Source: Bacteroidales bacterium
GTDB taxonomy: Bacteria > Bacteroidota > Bacteroidia > Bacteroidales > UBA7960
Direction of reading: 5' to 3'
DNA length: 22,104 nucleotides
Assembly (NCBI GenBank): GCA_007122505.1
Contig: SKTQ01000043.1
Span: forward strand, 1 to 22,104
Part shown: positions 14,068 to 22,104 of the stretch, in pieces
How positions within the stretch are numbered: position 1 is the first letter of the stretch
Layout: each line of letters opens with the position of its first letter
Notes under the pieces: model-generated
The model's input: the letters and a program-made list of their open reading frames with translations, nothing else
Database searches by the model: none
What the model was told of the DNA's origin: nothing
Translations under genes and position numbers: made by a program

Positions 14068-17034
14068 ATGATGAAAAACAATTACTGGAAAAGTATAGAA
14101 GAAAAAGAAGGCAAAGAGTCAATGGAGGAAATGCAGGAACAACAAGATTCCTCCATGATGGAAATCCTTGCCAACGAATCCAATAACAAAGCTTCCTCAC
14201 GTCGCGACTTCCTGAAATGGTGCGGGATCAGTTTCGTTTCTGCAACGGTAATTTCCGCCTGTGAGAACCCGGTCAAAAAAGCCATACCCTATCTTACCCA
14301 ACCGGAGGAATTAACACCGGGCAAGGGCATCTGGTATGCAAGCACCTACCAAAACGGGAACGAGTATTGTCCGATTTTGGTGAAAAACCGCGACGGCAGG
14401 CCCATCAAAATTGAAGGCAACTATTCTTCCGCCATTACCGGTGGAGGTACCACCGCGCGTGTCCAGGCATCCATACTGACGCTCTACGACAACGGTGCAA
14501 GATATCAGCAGCCGCGTAAAAACGGGCAAGCCATCGCCTGGGACGAAGCAGACCGCGAAATCATGGCGCAGTTGAAAGCGTTTTCTGCCCAGGGCAGAAA
14601 GATGGCACTGGTTACTCCCACCCTGCTCAGCCCGGCCACCAAGGCCCTGATCAGCGAAGCACAGGAAGCTTTCCCCGGCCTGGAAGTAGTCACCTGGGAC
14701 CCCGTTTCACCGGAAGCAATCCGAAAGGCACACCTGGAAAGTTTTGGAAATGCCGTTTTTCCAGAGTACCGCTTTGACAAAGCCAAACTCATTGTAAGCT
14801 TCGGTGCCGATTTTCTCGGCAGCTGGATATCACCGGCGGTACATGCCAGACAATATGCGGCTACCCGAAAGATTTCTCAGGACAAACCGGAAATGTCGAG
14901 ACATATACAGTTTGAAAGCCGTATGTCCCTTACCGGTGCCAATGCCGACGAGCGAATCCCCGTGAAGCCGTCAGAGCAACTCAACATCCTCATGGCATTG
15001 TATAACGCAATGGCCAGAGCAACCGGAAATACCGGCATCGATGGCCCGAACGTGGATTACGACGTGAATGCCCTCGCCCGTGACATCCTCGCCAACCGGG
15101 GGCAGTCGCTCATCGTCTCTGATCATCAAAGCACAGAAAGCCAGGTGCTGGTCAATGCCATCAATGCCATGGCGGGGAATTACAACCATACCCTGCTCAC
15201 CGGCAACCCTCTGATGACAGGTATGGGAGATGATACCGGCCTTGAACAACTGGTATCCCAAATGGAAGAAGGACAGTATGCAGCCGTAATGTTCTGCAAT
15301 AGCAATCCGGCTTACCACTTCCATAATCAGGAAAAAATCGCCAGAGCGATAAGCAACACCGAACTGACCATATCTTTTGCATCCACCAGGGACGAGACCG
15401 CCGAAACATGCACCTATATCCTGCCCGACAACCACTACCTGGAGTCATGGAATGATGCAATGTTCAAGGAAGGGCATTACAGCCTGACACAGCCGGCAAT
15501 CCACCGCCTTTTCGACACAAGGCAAATGCAGGATACCCTGTTGACATGGATGGGGCATGACAATGATTTCCATTCCTGGTTAAAGGAATACTGGTCAACC
15601 AATTTGTTCGGGAAACAATCCCGTTATCCCGACAGGGAATCTTTCTGGATGCACAGTTTGCAGGCGGGCGTATTTGAACACCCGGTGAGTCCGGTGGTTT
15701 TGCCCGCCATCAGGACGGCGGCCGCCACTGAGGCAATCCAAAAACTCAGACAGCATGTTGCACAAAACACCGGTACCGAATTTCTGGTTTACCCACATCT
15801 GTCTTTATATGACGGTGCCTGTGCAAATAATCCCTGGCTTCAGGAATTACCCGACCCGGTAACATCGGTAGTATGGGATAATTTTGCAGCGGTTTCACCG
15901 GCATTTGCCAAAGCCAACAATCTATCAGACGGTGACGAGATCCGCGTTGGTAATAAAATCACCATACCGGTTCTCATACAACCTGGACAGGCAGATGACT
16001 GTATGTCCATTGCCCTGGGTTATGGTCGCACGCAGGCGGGAAAAGCCGGTGACTTGGTTGGGAGCAACGCCTTCCCTTTGATCCGTATGGATGGAACAAC
16101 CCGCCTGTTTGACGGACAGCTGGGCGCTTGGGAAAAAGCCGGAAGCAGACATCGCTTCGCACGCACCCAAACCCACTTCTCGATGGAGGGCCGGCCGATC
16201 GTTAGGGAATCCACATTGGATAAGTACCGGAAAGATCCGGCAGCCGGTAATGAGATCCGTGCATATCATCAAAAATATGCGCTAACCCTTTACCCTGAAG
16301 ACACTTTTGAAGGTCATCACTGGGTGCTGATGATAGACCTGAACGCCTGTACAGGTTGTTCCACTTGCGTTATTGCCTGTCAAAGCGAAAACAACGTGCC
16401 GGTGGTGGGCAAAGATGAAGTGAGAAGACGACGCATCATGCACTGGATGCGCATTGACCGCTATTATAACGGTGAAACGGATAACCCCGGAGTCGTCTTT
16501 CAACCCGTAATGTGCATGCATTGCGACCATGCACCCTGCGAAAGCGTTTGCCCGGTTGCAGCTACCACACACAGTGTGGCGGGGTTAAACCAGATTGCTT
16601 ATAACCGCTGTGTGGGAACAAAATACTGCATCAACAACTGTCCTTACAAAGTAAGAAGATTCAACTGGTTCGCCTATGCCAACAACAAGGCCTTTGACTA
16701 CCATAAAAATTCTGAATTTGGCCGGATGGTGCTGAATCCCGACGTAACCGTCAGGGAACGGGGTGTTGTGGAAAAATGCTCTTTCTGTGTGCAAAGAATC
16801 CAGGAAGGCAAGTTGAATGCGAAAAATGAACGCAGAAAGGTAAATGATGGAGAAATAATCCCTGCTTGTGTTCAGGGCTGTCCTGCCGGAGCACTTGTAT
16901 TTGGCGATCTGAACGACAAAAATTCGAAGGCTGCCTCACTGATTGAGGATTCCAGAAACTACCATCTGCTTGAAGAATTTCACACACTTCCCTCGGTGGG
17001 ATATCTGACAAAAATTCGTAACCCGAAGGTATAA
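14068..17034 (+). CDS. actB: ACIII subunit ActB, molybdopterin-oxidoreductase-like protein fused to four-cluster ferredoxin
   Basis: ActB is the iron-sulfur subunit of ACIII. The 988-residue protein has a twin-arginine export motif SRRDFLK (44-50) followed by a lipobox ISAC with Cys65, so it should be exported folded and lipid-anchored. Residues of about 70-740 resemble a molybdopterin oxidoreductase; in characterised ACIII this domain holds no Mo cofactor. The C-terminal ferredoxin-like domain has Cys 761/764/767/771, 816/819/824/828, 848/854/858 and 904/907/934/938. The third set lacks one Cys, with Thr851 in the place of the second one, which fits the known three [4Fe-4S] plus one [3Fe-4S]. 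It lies between actA and actC with gaps of 31 and 38 bases. Confidence 0.95.
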   Translation: MMKNNYWKSIEEKEGKESMEEMQEQQDSSMMEILANESNNKASSRRDFLKWCGISFVSATVISACENPVKKAIPYLTQPEELTPGKGIWYASTYQNGNEYCPILVKNRDGRPIKIEGNYSSAITGGGTTARVQASILTLYDNGARYQQPRKNGQAIAWDEADREIMAQLKAFSAQGRKMALVTPTLLSPATKALISEAQEAFPGLEVVTWDPVSPEAIRKAHLESFGNAVFPEYRFDKAKLIVSFGADFLGSWISPAVHARQYAATRKISQDKPEMSRHIQFESRMSLTGANADERIPVKPSEQLNILMALYNAMARATGNTGIDGPNVDYDVNALARDILANRGQSLIVSDHQSTESQVLVNAINAMAGNYNHTLLTGNPLMTGMGDDTGLEQLVSQMEEGQYAAVMFCNSNPAYHFHNQEKIARAISNTELTISFASTRDETAETCTYILPDNHYLESWNDAMFKEGHYSLTQPAIHRLFDTRQMQDTLLTWMGHDNDFHSWLKEYWSTNLFGKQSRYPDRESFWMHSLQAGVFEHPVSPVVLPAIRTAAATEAIQKLRQHVAQNTGTEFLVYPHLSLYDGACANNPWLQELPDPVTSVVWDNFAAVSPAFAKANNLSDGDEIRVGNKITIPVLIQPGQADDCMSIALGYGRTQAGKAGDLVGSNAFPLIRMDGTTRLFDGQLGAWEKAGSRHRFARTQTHFSMEGRPIVRESTLDKYRKDPAAGNEIRAYHQKYALTLYPEDTFEGHHWVLMIDLNACTGCSTCVIACQSENNVPVVGKDEVRRRRIMHWMRIDRYYNGETDNPGVVFQPVMCMHCDHAPCESVCPVAATTHSVAGLNQIAYNRCVGTKYCINNCPYKVRRFNWFAYANNKAFDYHKNSEFGRMVLNPDVTVRERGVVEKCSFCVQRIQEGKLNAKNERRKVNDGEIIPACVQGCPAGALVFGDLNDKNSKAASLIEDSRNYHLLEEFHTLPSVGYLTKIRNPKV

Positions 17035-17072
17035 GGATTATTAACTGTAGCACAAACAACACATATACATTC

Positions 17073-18449
17073 ATGATCAGTACGAGTATAGATCAAACGT
17101 TGGTCAAAGGGCATAAAAACTATGGACAGATCACCGATGAGCTGTTAGCCAATACCGAGGGGCGCCCTCCACTCTGGTGGCTGGTAGGCATTGCGTTGGG
17201 AGGGCTGATGCTGGCCTTCGGTGGATGGGCCATGTACACTACGGTAACGGTAGGACTTGGAACCTGGGGGCTCACCAACAGCGTCGCCTGGGGTTGGGAT
17301 ATCGTCAACTTTGTTTGGTGGATCGGTATCGGTCATGCCGGAACGGCTTTCACCATCTTTTTCCTTGTCTTCAGACAAAAATGGGCCGGGTCAATAAACA
17401 GGTCTGCAGAAGCCATGACCGTTTTTGCCGTTATGTGTGCCGGACTTTTTCCACTCATCCACATGGGTCGCCCATGGCTGGCTTTCTTCATCCTGCCCTA
17501 TCCCAATACACGGCTTATGTGGGTAAACTTTAACTCCCCCCTGTTTTGGGACGTGCTGGCCATCAGTACATACCTCATTATGTCCATCACCTTGTGGTAT
17601 CTCGGCATGGTACCTGACCTTGCAACCATTCGCGACAGGACAAAAAACAAACTGAGAAAAACCATTTACGGCATATTCAGTCTTGGATGGGATGGATCGC
17701 TCTACACTTACAACAGATATGAAACCCTGCTGAAGCTATTGGGAGGGCTGGCCGCTCCACTTGTAATCTCCGTGCATACCATTGTGTCACTGAACTTAGC
17801 TATGTCGGTGCTGCCGGGCTGGCATGCCACTATCCTTCCACCCTACTTTTTCGTGGGTGCCATCTTCAGCGGTTTCGCAATGGTGCTCACGCTTATGATT
17901 CTCATGAGAAAAGTATTCAACATTTCTGACTTTGTAACAGAAAAACACTTCGACAACATTGCCCATGTATTGAAATACGGCAGCCTTGTAATCGGCCTCG
18001 CCTATGCAACGGAGCTTTTTGTGGCATGGTATTCAGGGGTGGAATACGAAATATACACCTTCTTTAATGCCCGGGTAACGGGGTCATTCTCAACCGCATT
18101 CTGGATCATGGTGGTATGTAACGCCATTGTGCCACAGGTTTTTTGGTTCAAAAAAGCCAGAAAAAGCATTCTCAGCCTGTTTGTCGTATCAGTAATAATC
18201 AACATAGGAATGTGGTACGAACGGTATGTTATTCTCATATCTTCCCTTGCGGAAGATTTCCTGCCCTCAAGCTGGACAGTTTACAAGCCTTCAATAGTTG
18301 ATATCGGCATTTATGTGGGTACGTTCGGATTGTTCACCATTGGTATGCTGCTGTTCGTGAGGTTTATTCCGGTGATTGCAATCAATGAAGTGAAACCATT
18401 GTCTCGTATTGGTAAAGAAAACAAAAAAACAGAAAAACATGGCGAATAA
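17073..18449 (+). CDS. actC: ACIII subunit ActC, NrfD-like membrane protein
   Basis: ActC is one of the two large NrfD/polysulfide-reductase-type membrane subunits of ACIII. It is thought to hold the quinol site and possibly a proton path. The 458-residue protein shows about ten hydrophobic segments, the first near residues 34-55. The N-terminal stretch with DELLANTEGRPP is typical of ActC, and the C-terminus is short and lysine-rich. Its last 11 bases overlap the start of actD, pointing to translational coupling. Confidence 0.93.
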   Translation: MISTSIDQTLVKGHKNYGQITDELLANTEGRPPLWWLVGIALGGLMLAFGGWAMYTTVTVGLGTWGLTNSVAWGWDIVNFVWWIGIGHAGTAFTIFFLVFRQKWAGSINRSAEAMTVFAVMCAGLFPLIHMGRPWLAFFILPYPNTRLMWVNFNSPLFWDVLAISTYLIMSITLWYLGMVPDLATIRDRTKNKLRKTIYGIFSLGWDGSLYTYNRYETLLKLLGGLAAPLVISVHTIVSLNLAMSVLPGWHATILPPYFFVGAIFSGFAMVLTLMILMRKVFNISDFVTEKHFDNIAHVLKYGSLVIGLAYATELFVAWYSGVEYEIYTFFNARVTGSFSTAFWIMVVCNAIVPQVFWFKKARKSILSLFVVSVIINIGMWYERYVILISSLAEDFLPSSWTVYKPSIVDIGIYVGTFGLFTIGMLLFVRFIPVIAINEVKPLSRIGKENKKTEKHGE

Positions 18450-18969
18450 ACATATCATAGGGGTATTTGATGATGAAAATAAACTGCTTGCAGCCATAAA
18501 AAACCTGAAGCAGTACAAGGCAAACATCAAAGATGTGTATGGCCCGACAACCAACCATGATCTGATCAAAGCCTTAACAAGAGAATCGTTGCTGCCATTC
18601 CTTGCGGTGCTGGTGGCAATTGGCACCATAATCGGAGCCTTCGGATTCCTGTATTATACATCGGTGATTGATTATCCCCTCAGATACTCCGGCAAACCCC
18701 TGTTCAGTTTTCCACCCATGGTTGTGATCCTGTTTTTGCTCACTATTCTGGTAACAGGTGGAGTTTCAGTCTTGGCCTTTTTGGGCAGAGTACAGCTATT
18801 CCCCGGCAAGCAACCTGTGATGATCGACCCAAGGGCCAGCGATGACAGGTTTTACCTCGTAATGGACCAAAACTTTAATCCGGAGGAGATCAAGCAATGG
18901 ATCAATGAGGCCGGTGCCCTTGAAATTGTGGAAAAAGAAATTGACACAAGCACCCTTTGGGGGTTTTAG
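18439..18969 (+). CDS. actD: ACIII subunit ActD (DUF3341)
   Basis: ActD is a small membrane subunit of ACIII with a structural role. The 176-residue protein has an N-terminal soluble domain (MANKHIIGVFDDENKLL onwards), two membrane segments at about 52-73 and 93-116, and a C-terminal ferredoxin-like soluble tail (about 125-176). This is the layout of DUF3341. The start at 18439 is chosen because it begins the recognisable domain; an in-frame ATG upstream (18409) lies fully inside actC. It overlaps actC by 11 bases. Confidence 0.92.
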   Translation: MANKHIIGVFDDENKLLAAIKNLKQYKANIKDVYGPTTNHDLIKALTRESLLPFLAVLVAIGTIIGAFGFLYYTSVIDYPLRYSGKPLFSFPPMVVILFLLTILVTGGVSVLAFLGRVQLFPGKQPVMIDPRASDDRFYLVMDQNFNPEEIKQWINEAGALEIVEKEIDTSTLWGF

Positions 18970-19031
18970 GTATGAAAAGGACAAATAGTCATTTGTCAAC
19001 AATGAGTTTAATTGATCAAGATACATGTGCA

Positions 19032-19616
19032 ATGAGAAAAACCAGATACATAATGAGCTTACGTATAATTCCGCTGATCTTTGTATCCATAGGGTTATTT
19101 ATGATATCCGGATGCGACAGAACACGAATGGACAAAGGGTTTGAATACTTCCCGGACATGGCACACGGTCCGGCATACCAGACATATTCGGAAAACCCTG
19201 CCATGGAAGATGGTAAAACCATGAGAGAGCCCGTTGCGGGTACCGTGCCCAGGCATATGATCCCCTATCCCTACAGTGCAGACTTTGAAGGCAGGGAGTT
19301 GGCAGGTGCCAACCTGCGGAATCAGCATCTTATCACAGAAGCTTTACTGGAAGAAGGTGAATCCCTCTACACGATATTTTGCGCCAACTGTCACGGCATT
19401 GAAGGTGATGGTATGGGAAATCTGTTTACATCAGGTGCTTACGTTATCAGGCCCACATCACTTATTGATGCCGAAGCAAAAGCCTGGTCGCAGGGAGAAA
19501 TTTACCATGTTATCAGCACCGGTTGGGGCGTTATGGGAGCGCACGCCTCCCTGATCAGACCCGACGACAGGTGGAAGATTGTGGCATATGCAGAAGAAGT
19601 ATTGCAAGCAAAGTAA
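19032..19616 (+). CDS. actE: ACIII subunit ActE, monoheme cytochrome c lipoprotein
   Basis: ActE is the monoheme cytochrome subunit of ACIII, a likely exit point of electrons toward the oxidase. With the start at 19032 the protein has 194 residues, a signal peptide (MRKTRYIM then hydrophobic 11-24) and a lipobox ISGC with Cys28. The heme site is CANCH at 117-121, and Met168 in GWGVMGAH is the probable sixth ligand. The conserved PRHMIPYP and LRNQHLIT segments lie before the heme domain. Other in-frame ATGs exist: 18972, two bases after the actD stop, and 19053. The chosen start gives a normal-length signal peptide, while 18972 would put 20 extra residues before it. Confidence 0.9.
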   Translation: MRKTRYIMSLRIIPLIFVSIGLFMISGCDRTRMDKGFEYFPDMAHGPAYQTYSENPAMEDGKTMREPVAGTVPRHMIPYPYSADFEGRELAGANLRNQHLITEALLEEGESLYTIFCANCHGIEGDGMGNLFTSGAYVIRPTSLIDAEAKAWSQGEIYHVISTGWGVMGAHASLIRPDDRWKIVAYAEEVLQAK

Positions 19617-19630
19617 AACAACATCCCATT

Positions 19631-20791
19631 ATGGAGCATACATACAAACCATCAACATTGATAAAAGCCCTGGCAGGGGTATTGATCGTAATCGGACTGA
19701 TAGCCGTTATTTATGGTTTCGCGTCTGATCCGGCCCGAACATGGAGCAATGTGCTGATCAACAATATGTATTTCATCACCCTTGCCATGGGTGCCCTGCT
19801 GTTTTATTCCCTGCAATACATCACAGATTCGGCATGGTCGGCATTGTTTCAGCGTGTACCCCTGGCATTGGGTGCTTTTTTGCCCATCGGTGCCGTGCTT
19901 ATGCTTTTGCTGTATTTCGGACTGCCCGACATCTATGAATGGGCGCAACCGGGAATAACTGAAACCGATAAACTAATTGCCCACAAAGAGCCGTTTCTTA
20001 ATGTGCCTTTCTTTATGATCCGTATGATACTCTATTTTGCCATGTGGATTGCTCTCTTTGTGGTCCTGCGAAAAATTGCCGTCAAAGAAGATACTGCAGG
20101 TGGGATGGATCCGTTTTTCAAAAGCCGGTATTATTCCAAGGTATTTATCTTTGTGTCAGCTATATTCTTTTCGCTGGCCGCCAAAGATTGGATCATGACC
20201 ATTGATTCACATTGGTACAGTACGCTTTTCGGCTTCAGGTCTGCAGTCAATAGTATTTACTATGCAATAGCAGTGATCATCTTGATTATACTTTATCTCA
20301 ACAAGCTTGGTTATTTCCCGCAACTGAACACAGCGCACCGCAACGATCTGGCCAGGTATCTGTTCCGCTTCAGCATCGTGTTTGGTTACCTTTGGTTTAT
20401 GCAGTTTCTGATTATTTGGTACGCCAATATCCCCGAACTCACTGCCTATTATTATCCACGGTTTTTGGGCGAATGGCAGGTGTTGTTCTATGCAGAAATG
20501 CTCATTAATTTCGCGATTCCTTTTATTTTGTTGATGTCGGATGTGGTAGGACGCAACAAAATCGTGATGCCCACCATCAGCATAATCCTGATCATAGGCT
20601 TGTGGGTCAGTCTTTTCCTGCAGGTGATGCCGGGCAGCACCGGAGAACTCCAGTTTGGTTTTATTGAAACAGGAATGTGGCTTGGTTACGCAGGACTGTT
20701 TATCTTTGTAGTGTTTACGGCACTGTCGGGGTTACAGCTGATACCCAAAAACCACCCCCAGTTGGAAGAAAGTATTCACCACCATTTATAA
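19631..20791 (+). CDS. actF: ACIII subunit ActF, NrfD-like membrane protein
   Basis: ActF is the second NrfD-like membrane subunit of ACIII, paralogous to ActC and usually shorter. The 386-residue product has about ten hydrophobic segments, the first at about 13-30 (ALAGVLIVIGLIAVIYGF). The start at 19631 (MEHTYKPS) lies 14 bases after actE stops. An upstream in-frame ATG at 19523 would add 36 residues lying mostly inside actE and is rejected. The SCO gene starts six bases after its stop codon. Confidence 0.92.
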   Translation: MEHTYKPSTLIKALAGVLIVIGLIAVIYGFASDPARTWSNVLINNMYFITLAMGALLFYSLQYITDSAWSALFQRVPLALGAFLPIGAVLMLLLYFGLPDIYEWAQPGITETDKLIAHKEPFLNVPFFMIRMILYFAMWIALFVVLRKIAVKEDTAGGMDPFFKSRYYSKVFIFVSAIFFSLAAKDWIMTIDSHWYSTLFGFRSAVNSIYYAIAVIILIILYLNKLGYFPQLNTAHRNDLARYLFRFSIVFGYLWFMQFLIIWYANIPELTAYYYPRFLGEWQVLFYAEMLINFAIPFILLMSDVVGRNKIVMPTISIILIIGLWVSLFLQVMPGSTGELQFGFIETGMWLGYAGLFIFVVFTALSGLQLIPKNHPQLEESIHHHL

Positions 20792-20796
20792 TTATT

Positions 20797-21606
20797 ATGC
20801 AACACAAAACAATTCTAACACTGGTCATTTCCATGGTTGTAATGCCATTATTGCTCCTGGCGCAGGATCAACTGCAGCCCACCATGGACCCCGGACCATC
20901 CATTGCCATTAATGAGCATCTTGATGAATATATTCCTGAAGATATCACCATCATCGATCAGTATGGCAACCCGGTCCTTTTTTATGACCTGCTTGATAAA
21001 CCCACTGCACTGGCGCTGGTTTATTACAGATGTCCCGGTATTTGCAGCCCATTCATGACAGAGATCGCGGAGGTCATATCCCGCTCCGACATGGTTATTG
21101 GCAAAGATTACCAGGTGCTCAACGTCAGTTTCGATTACCGTGAGGGTCCGCAGCTGGCAGCCACCAACAGGAACAATTATCACAACCTCATCAGGGGAGA
21201 ATTTGATCCCGATGGGTGGCGTTTCTTTGTTGCCGACAGTGCCAATGTGGCAAAACTGACCGAAGCCGTCGGCTTTCGCTACAGGAGAGCCGGCTTCGAC
21301 TTCCTTCATACCACTGCCCTGATCTTTATCTCCGAAGAAGGCAAAATCACGAGGTATTTGCACGGAACGTATTTCCTGCCCATCGACCTGAAACTGGCCG
21401 TGGTGGAAACAGCGGCCGGAAGATCAGGCCCGAGTTTCAGCAGGGTGCTGGCTTTCTGCTACACCTATGACCCCGCCGGCCAAAGATATGTGTTAGACAT
21501 TACAAAGATCGGCGGTGTTCTGATCCTTTTCGTAGCACTCATGATTTTGGGGATACTCGTACTGGGGCGTCCCAAAAAAAGACAAAAAGAAATTGCACAA
21601 CCTTAA
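20797..21606 (+). CDS. SCO1/SenC-family copper chaperone, membrane-anchored
   Basis: SCO proteins deliver copper to, or reduce cysteines of, the CuA site in subunit II of cytochrome c oxidase. The 269-residue protein has an N-terminal signal segment (about 5-22), a thioredoxin-like domain with the metal-binding CPGIC (Cys79, Cys83) and distal His171 in FLHTTALIF, and a C-terminal membrane segment at about 238-257 with a basic tail. The pattern (VSFDYREGPQLA, LTEAVGFRY, then FCYTYDP with Cys221) matches the SCO subgroup that accompanies ACIII operons. The start at 20797 gives the signal peptide; the gene sits six bases after actF and nine before coxA. Confidence 0.9.
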   Translation: MQHKTILTLVISMVVMPLLLLAQDQLQPTMDPGPSIAINEHLDEYIPEDITIIDQYGNPVLFYDLLDKPTALALVYYRCPGICSPFMTEIAEVISRSDMVIGKDYQVLNVSFDYREGPQLAATNRNNYHNLIRGEFDPDGWRFFVADSANVAKLTEAVGFRYRRAGFDFLHTTALIFISEEGKITRYLHGTYFLPIDLKLAVVETAAGRSGPSFSRVLAFCYTYDPAGQRYVLDITKIGGVLILFVALMILGILVLGRPKKRQKEIAQP

Positions 21607-21615
21607 ACACATACC

Positions 21616-22104
21616 ATGTCAGACTTTACAAACCATAAAGAGGTAAGCTACCTGGAATACCAGGGGAAGTATAGAGGGATCCTGGGATGGATACTTTCTA
21701 CCGATCATAAAAGGATCGGTTTGCTGTACCTGTACACCATGCTGTTTTTCTTTTCTATCGCAGCTATTCTAGGTCTGTTGATGAAAACACAGCTGATTGC
21801 ACCGGGTGAAACCATCATGGGTCCCCAAACTTACAACAGCTTATTCACCCTGCACGGGATCATCATGATCTTCATCATTGTGGTTCCGGGACTTCCGGCC
21901 GTGTTTGGAAACTTCTTCCTGCCCATCATGATCGGGGCCAAGGATGTGGCCTTCCCACGCATCAACCTGCTTTCCTGGTGGGTTTACATTATCGGAATCC
22001 TGATCGTGCTCACATCACAGTTTACCGGAGGCGGGCCGCCTGATACCGGATGGACCTTTTATGCACCCTACAGTTTCCAAACCCCTACAAATGTGCTGCC
22101 CGCC
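21616..22104 (+). CDS. coxA: Cytochrome c oxidase subunit I (N-terminal part, runs off the window)
   Basis: Only the first 163 residues are inside the window. Subunit I holds heme a and the heme a3-CuB oxygen-reduction site. Visible features are TDHKRIGLLYLYT (29-41), the heme a ligand His80 in LHGIIMIF, and the D-channel entrance Asp110 in GAKDVAFPR with Asn117 seven residues on. That is the same spacing as Asp124/Asn131 of Paracoccus and indicates an A1-type, proton-pumping enzyme. The GGGPPDTGWTFYAPYS region follows. The CuB and heme a3 ligands lie beyond the edge. No subunit II gene is seen between actF and this gene. Confidence 0.95.
   Translation, partial: MSDFTNHKEVSYLEYQGKYRGILGWILSTDHKRIGLLYLYTMLFFFSIAAILGLLMKTQLIAPGETIMGPQTYNSLFTLHGIIMIFIIVVPGLPAVFGNFFLPIMIGAKDVAFPRINLLSWWVYIIGILIVLTSQFTGGGPPDTGWTFYAPYSFQTPTNVLPA

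Noticed and set aside
15197..15460. Antisense frames inside actB
   Set aside because: The region is covered by the continuous ActB frame with strong domain matches; opposite-strand frames arise from codon bias.
19523..19630. N-terminal extension of ActF starting inside actE
   Set aside because: The added 36 residues mostly overlap actE coding sequence in another frame, and ActF proteins begin near MEHTYK, close to the first membrane helix.

Overview
The window comes from a Bacteroidota genome, most likely an oxygen-respiring member. The main reasons are a complete alternative complex III (ACIII) operon leading into a heme-copper oxidase, a GldF/GldG-type ABC permease, DUF4831-like and DUF4340-like lipoproteins, and several promoters with the Bacteroidota TAnnTTTG -7 box. 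Shine-Dalgarno sequences are weak or absent before most starts. I cannot place it to genus.

Layout: a single strand switch at about 10447-10567 divides the window. Everything to its left is on the minus strand and everything to its right is on the plus strand. Left block, read in transcription order from the switch: a DUF62-family SAM adenosyltransferase-like protein, a fused GldF/GldG ABC permease, a DUF4340-like lipoprotein, the sliding clamp dnaN with its own promoter, a GNAT acyltransferase, GAPDH followed by a strong terminator, a degraded spacer holding a possible gene remnant, dipeptidase pepE, and a DUF4831-like lipoprotein. The first 200 bases are a non-coding patchwork of short tandem motifs.

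Right block: phoH and purC (SAICAR synthase) appear co-transcribed. After a 277-base spacer with a candidate promoter comes a respiratory operon: actA, actB, actC, actD, actE, actF, a SCO-type copper chaperone gene and the start of coxA, which runs off the window. ACIII replaces cytochrome bc1. ActC and ActF are quinol-interacting membrane subunits, ActB carries the Fe-S clusters, ActA and ActE carry c-hemes, and electrons go on to the oxidase encoded next door. SCO would supply copper to the oxidase CuA site.

I did not find a clearly new system. The points most worth a second look are a six-heme ActA (a monoheme domain fused to the usual pentaheme domain), a DUF62 protein lacking the Asp-Arg-His residues of its characterised relatives, a GldFG/DUF4340 unit without a nearby ATPase, a possible gene remnant at 2321-2494, and the motif patchwork at the left edge. 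No tRNA, rRNA, CRISPR array or insertion sequence was seen.
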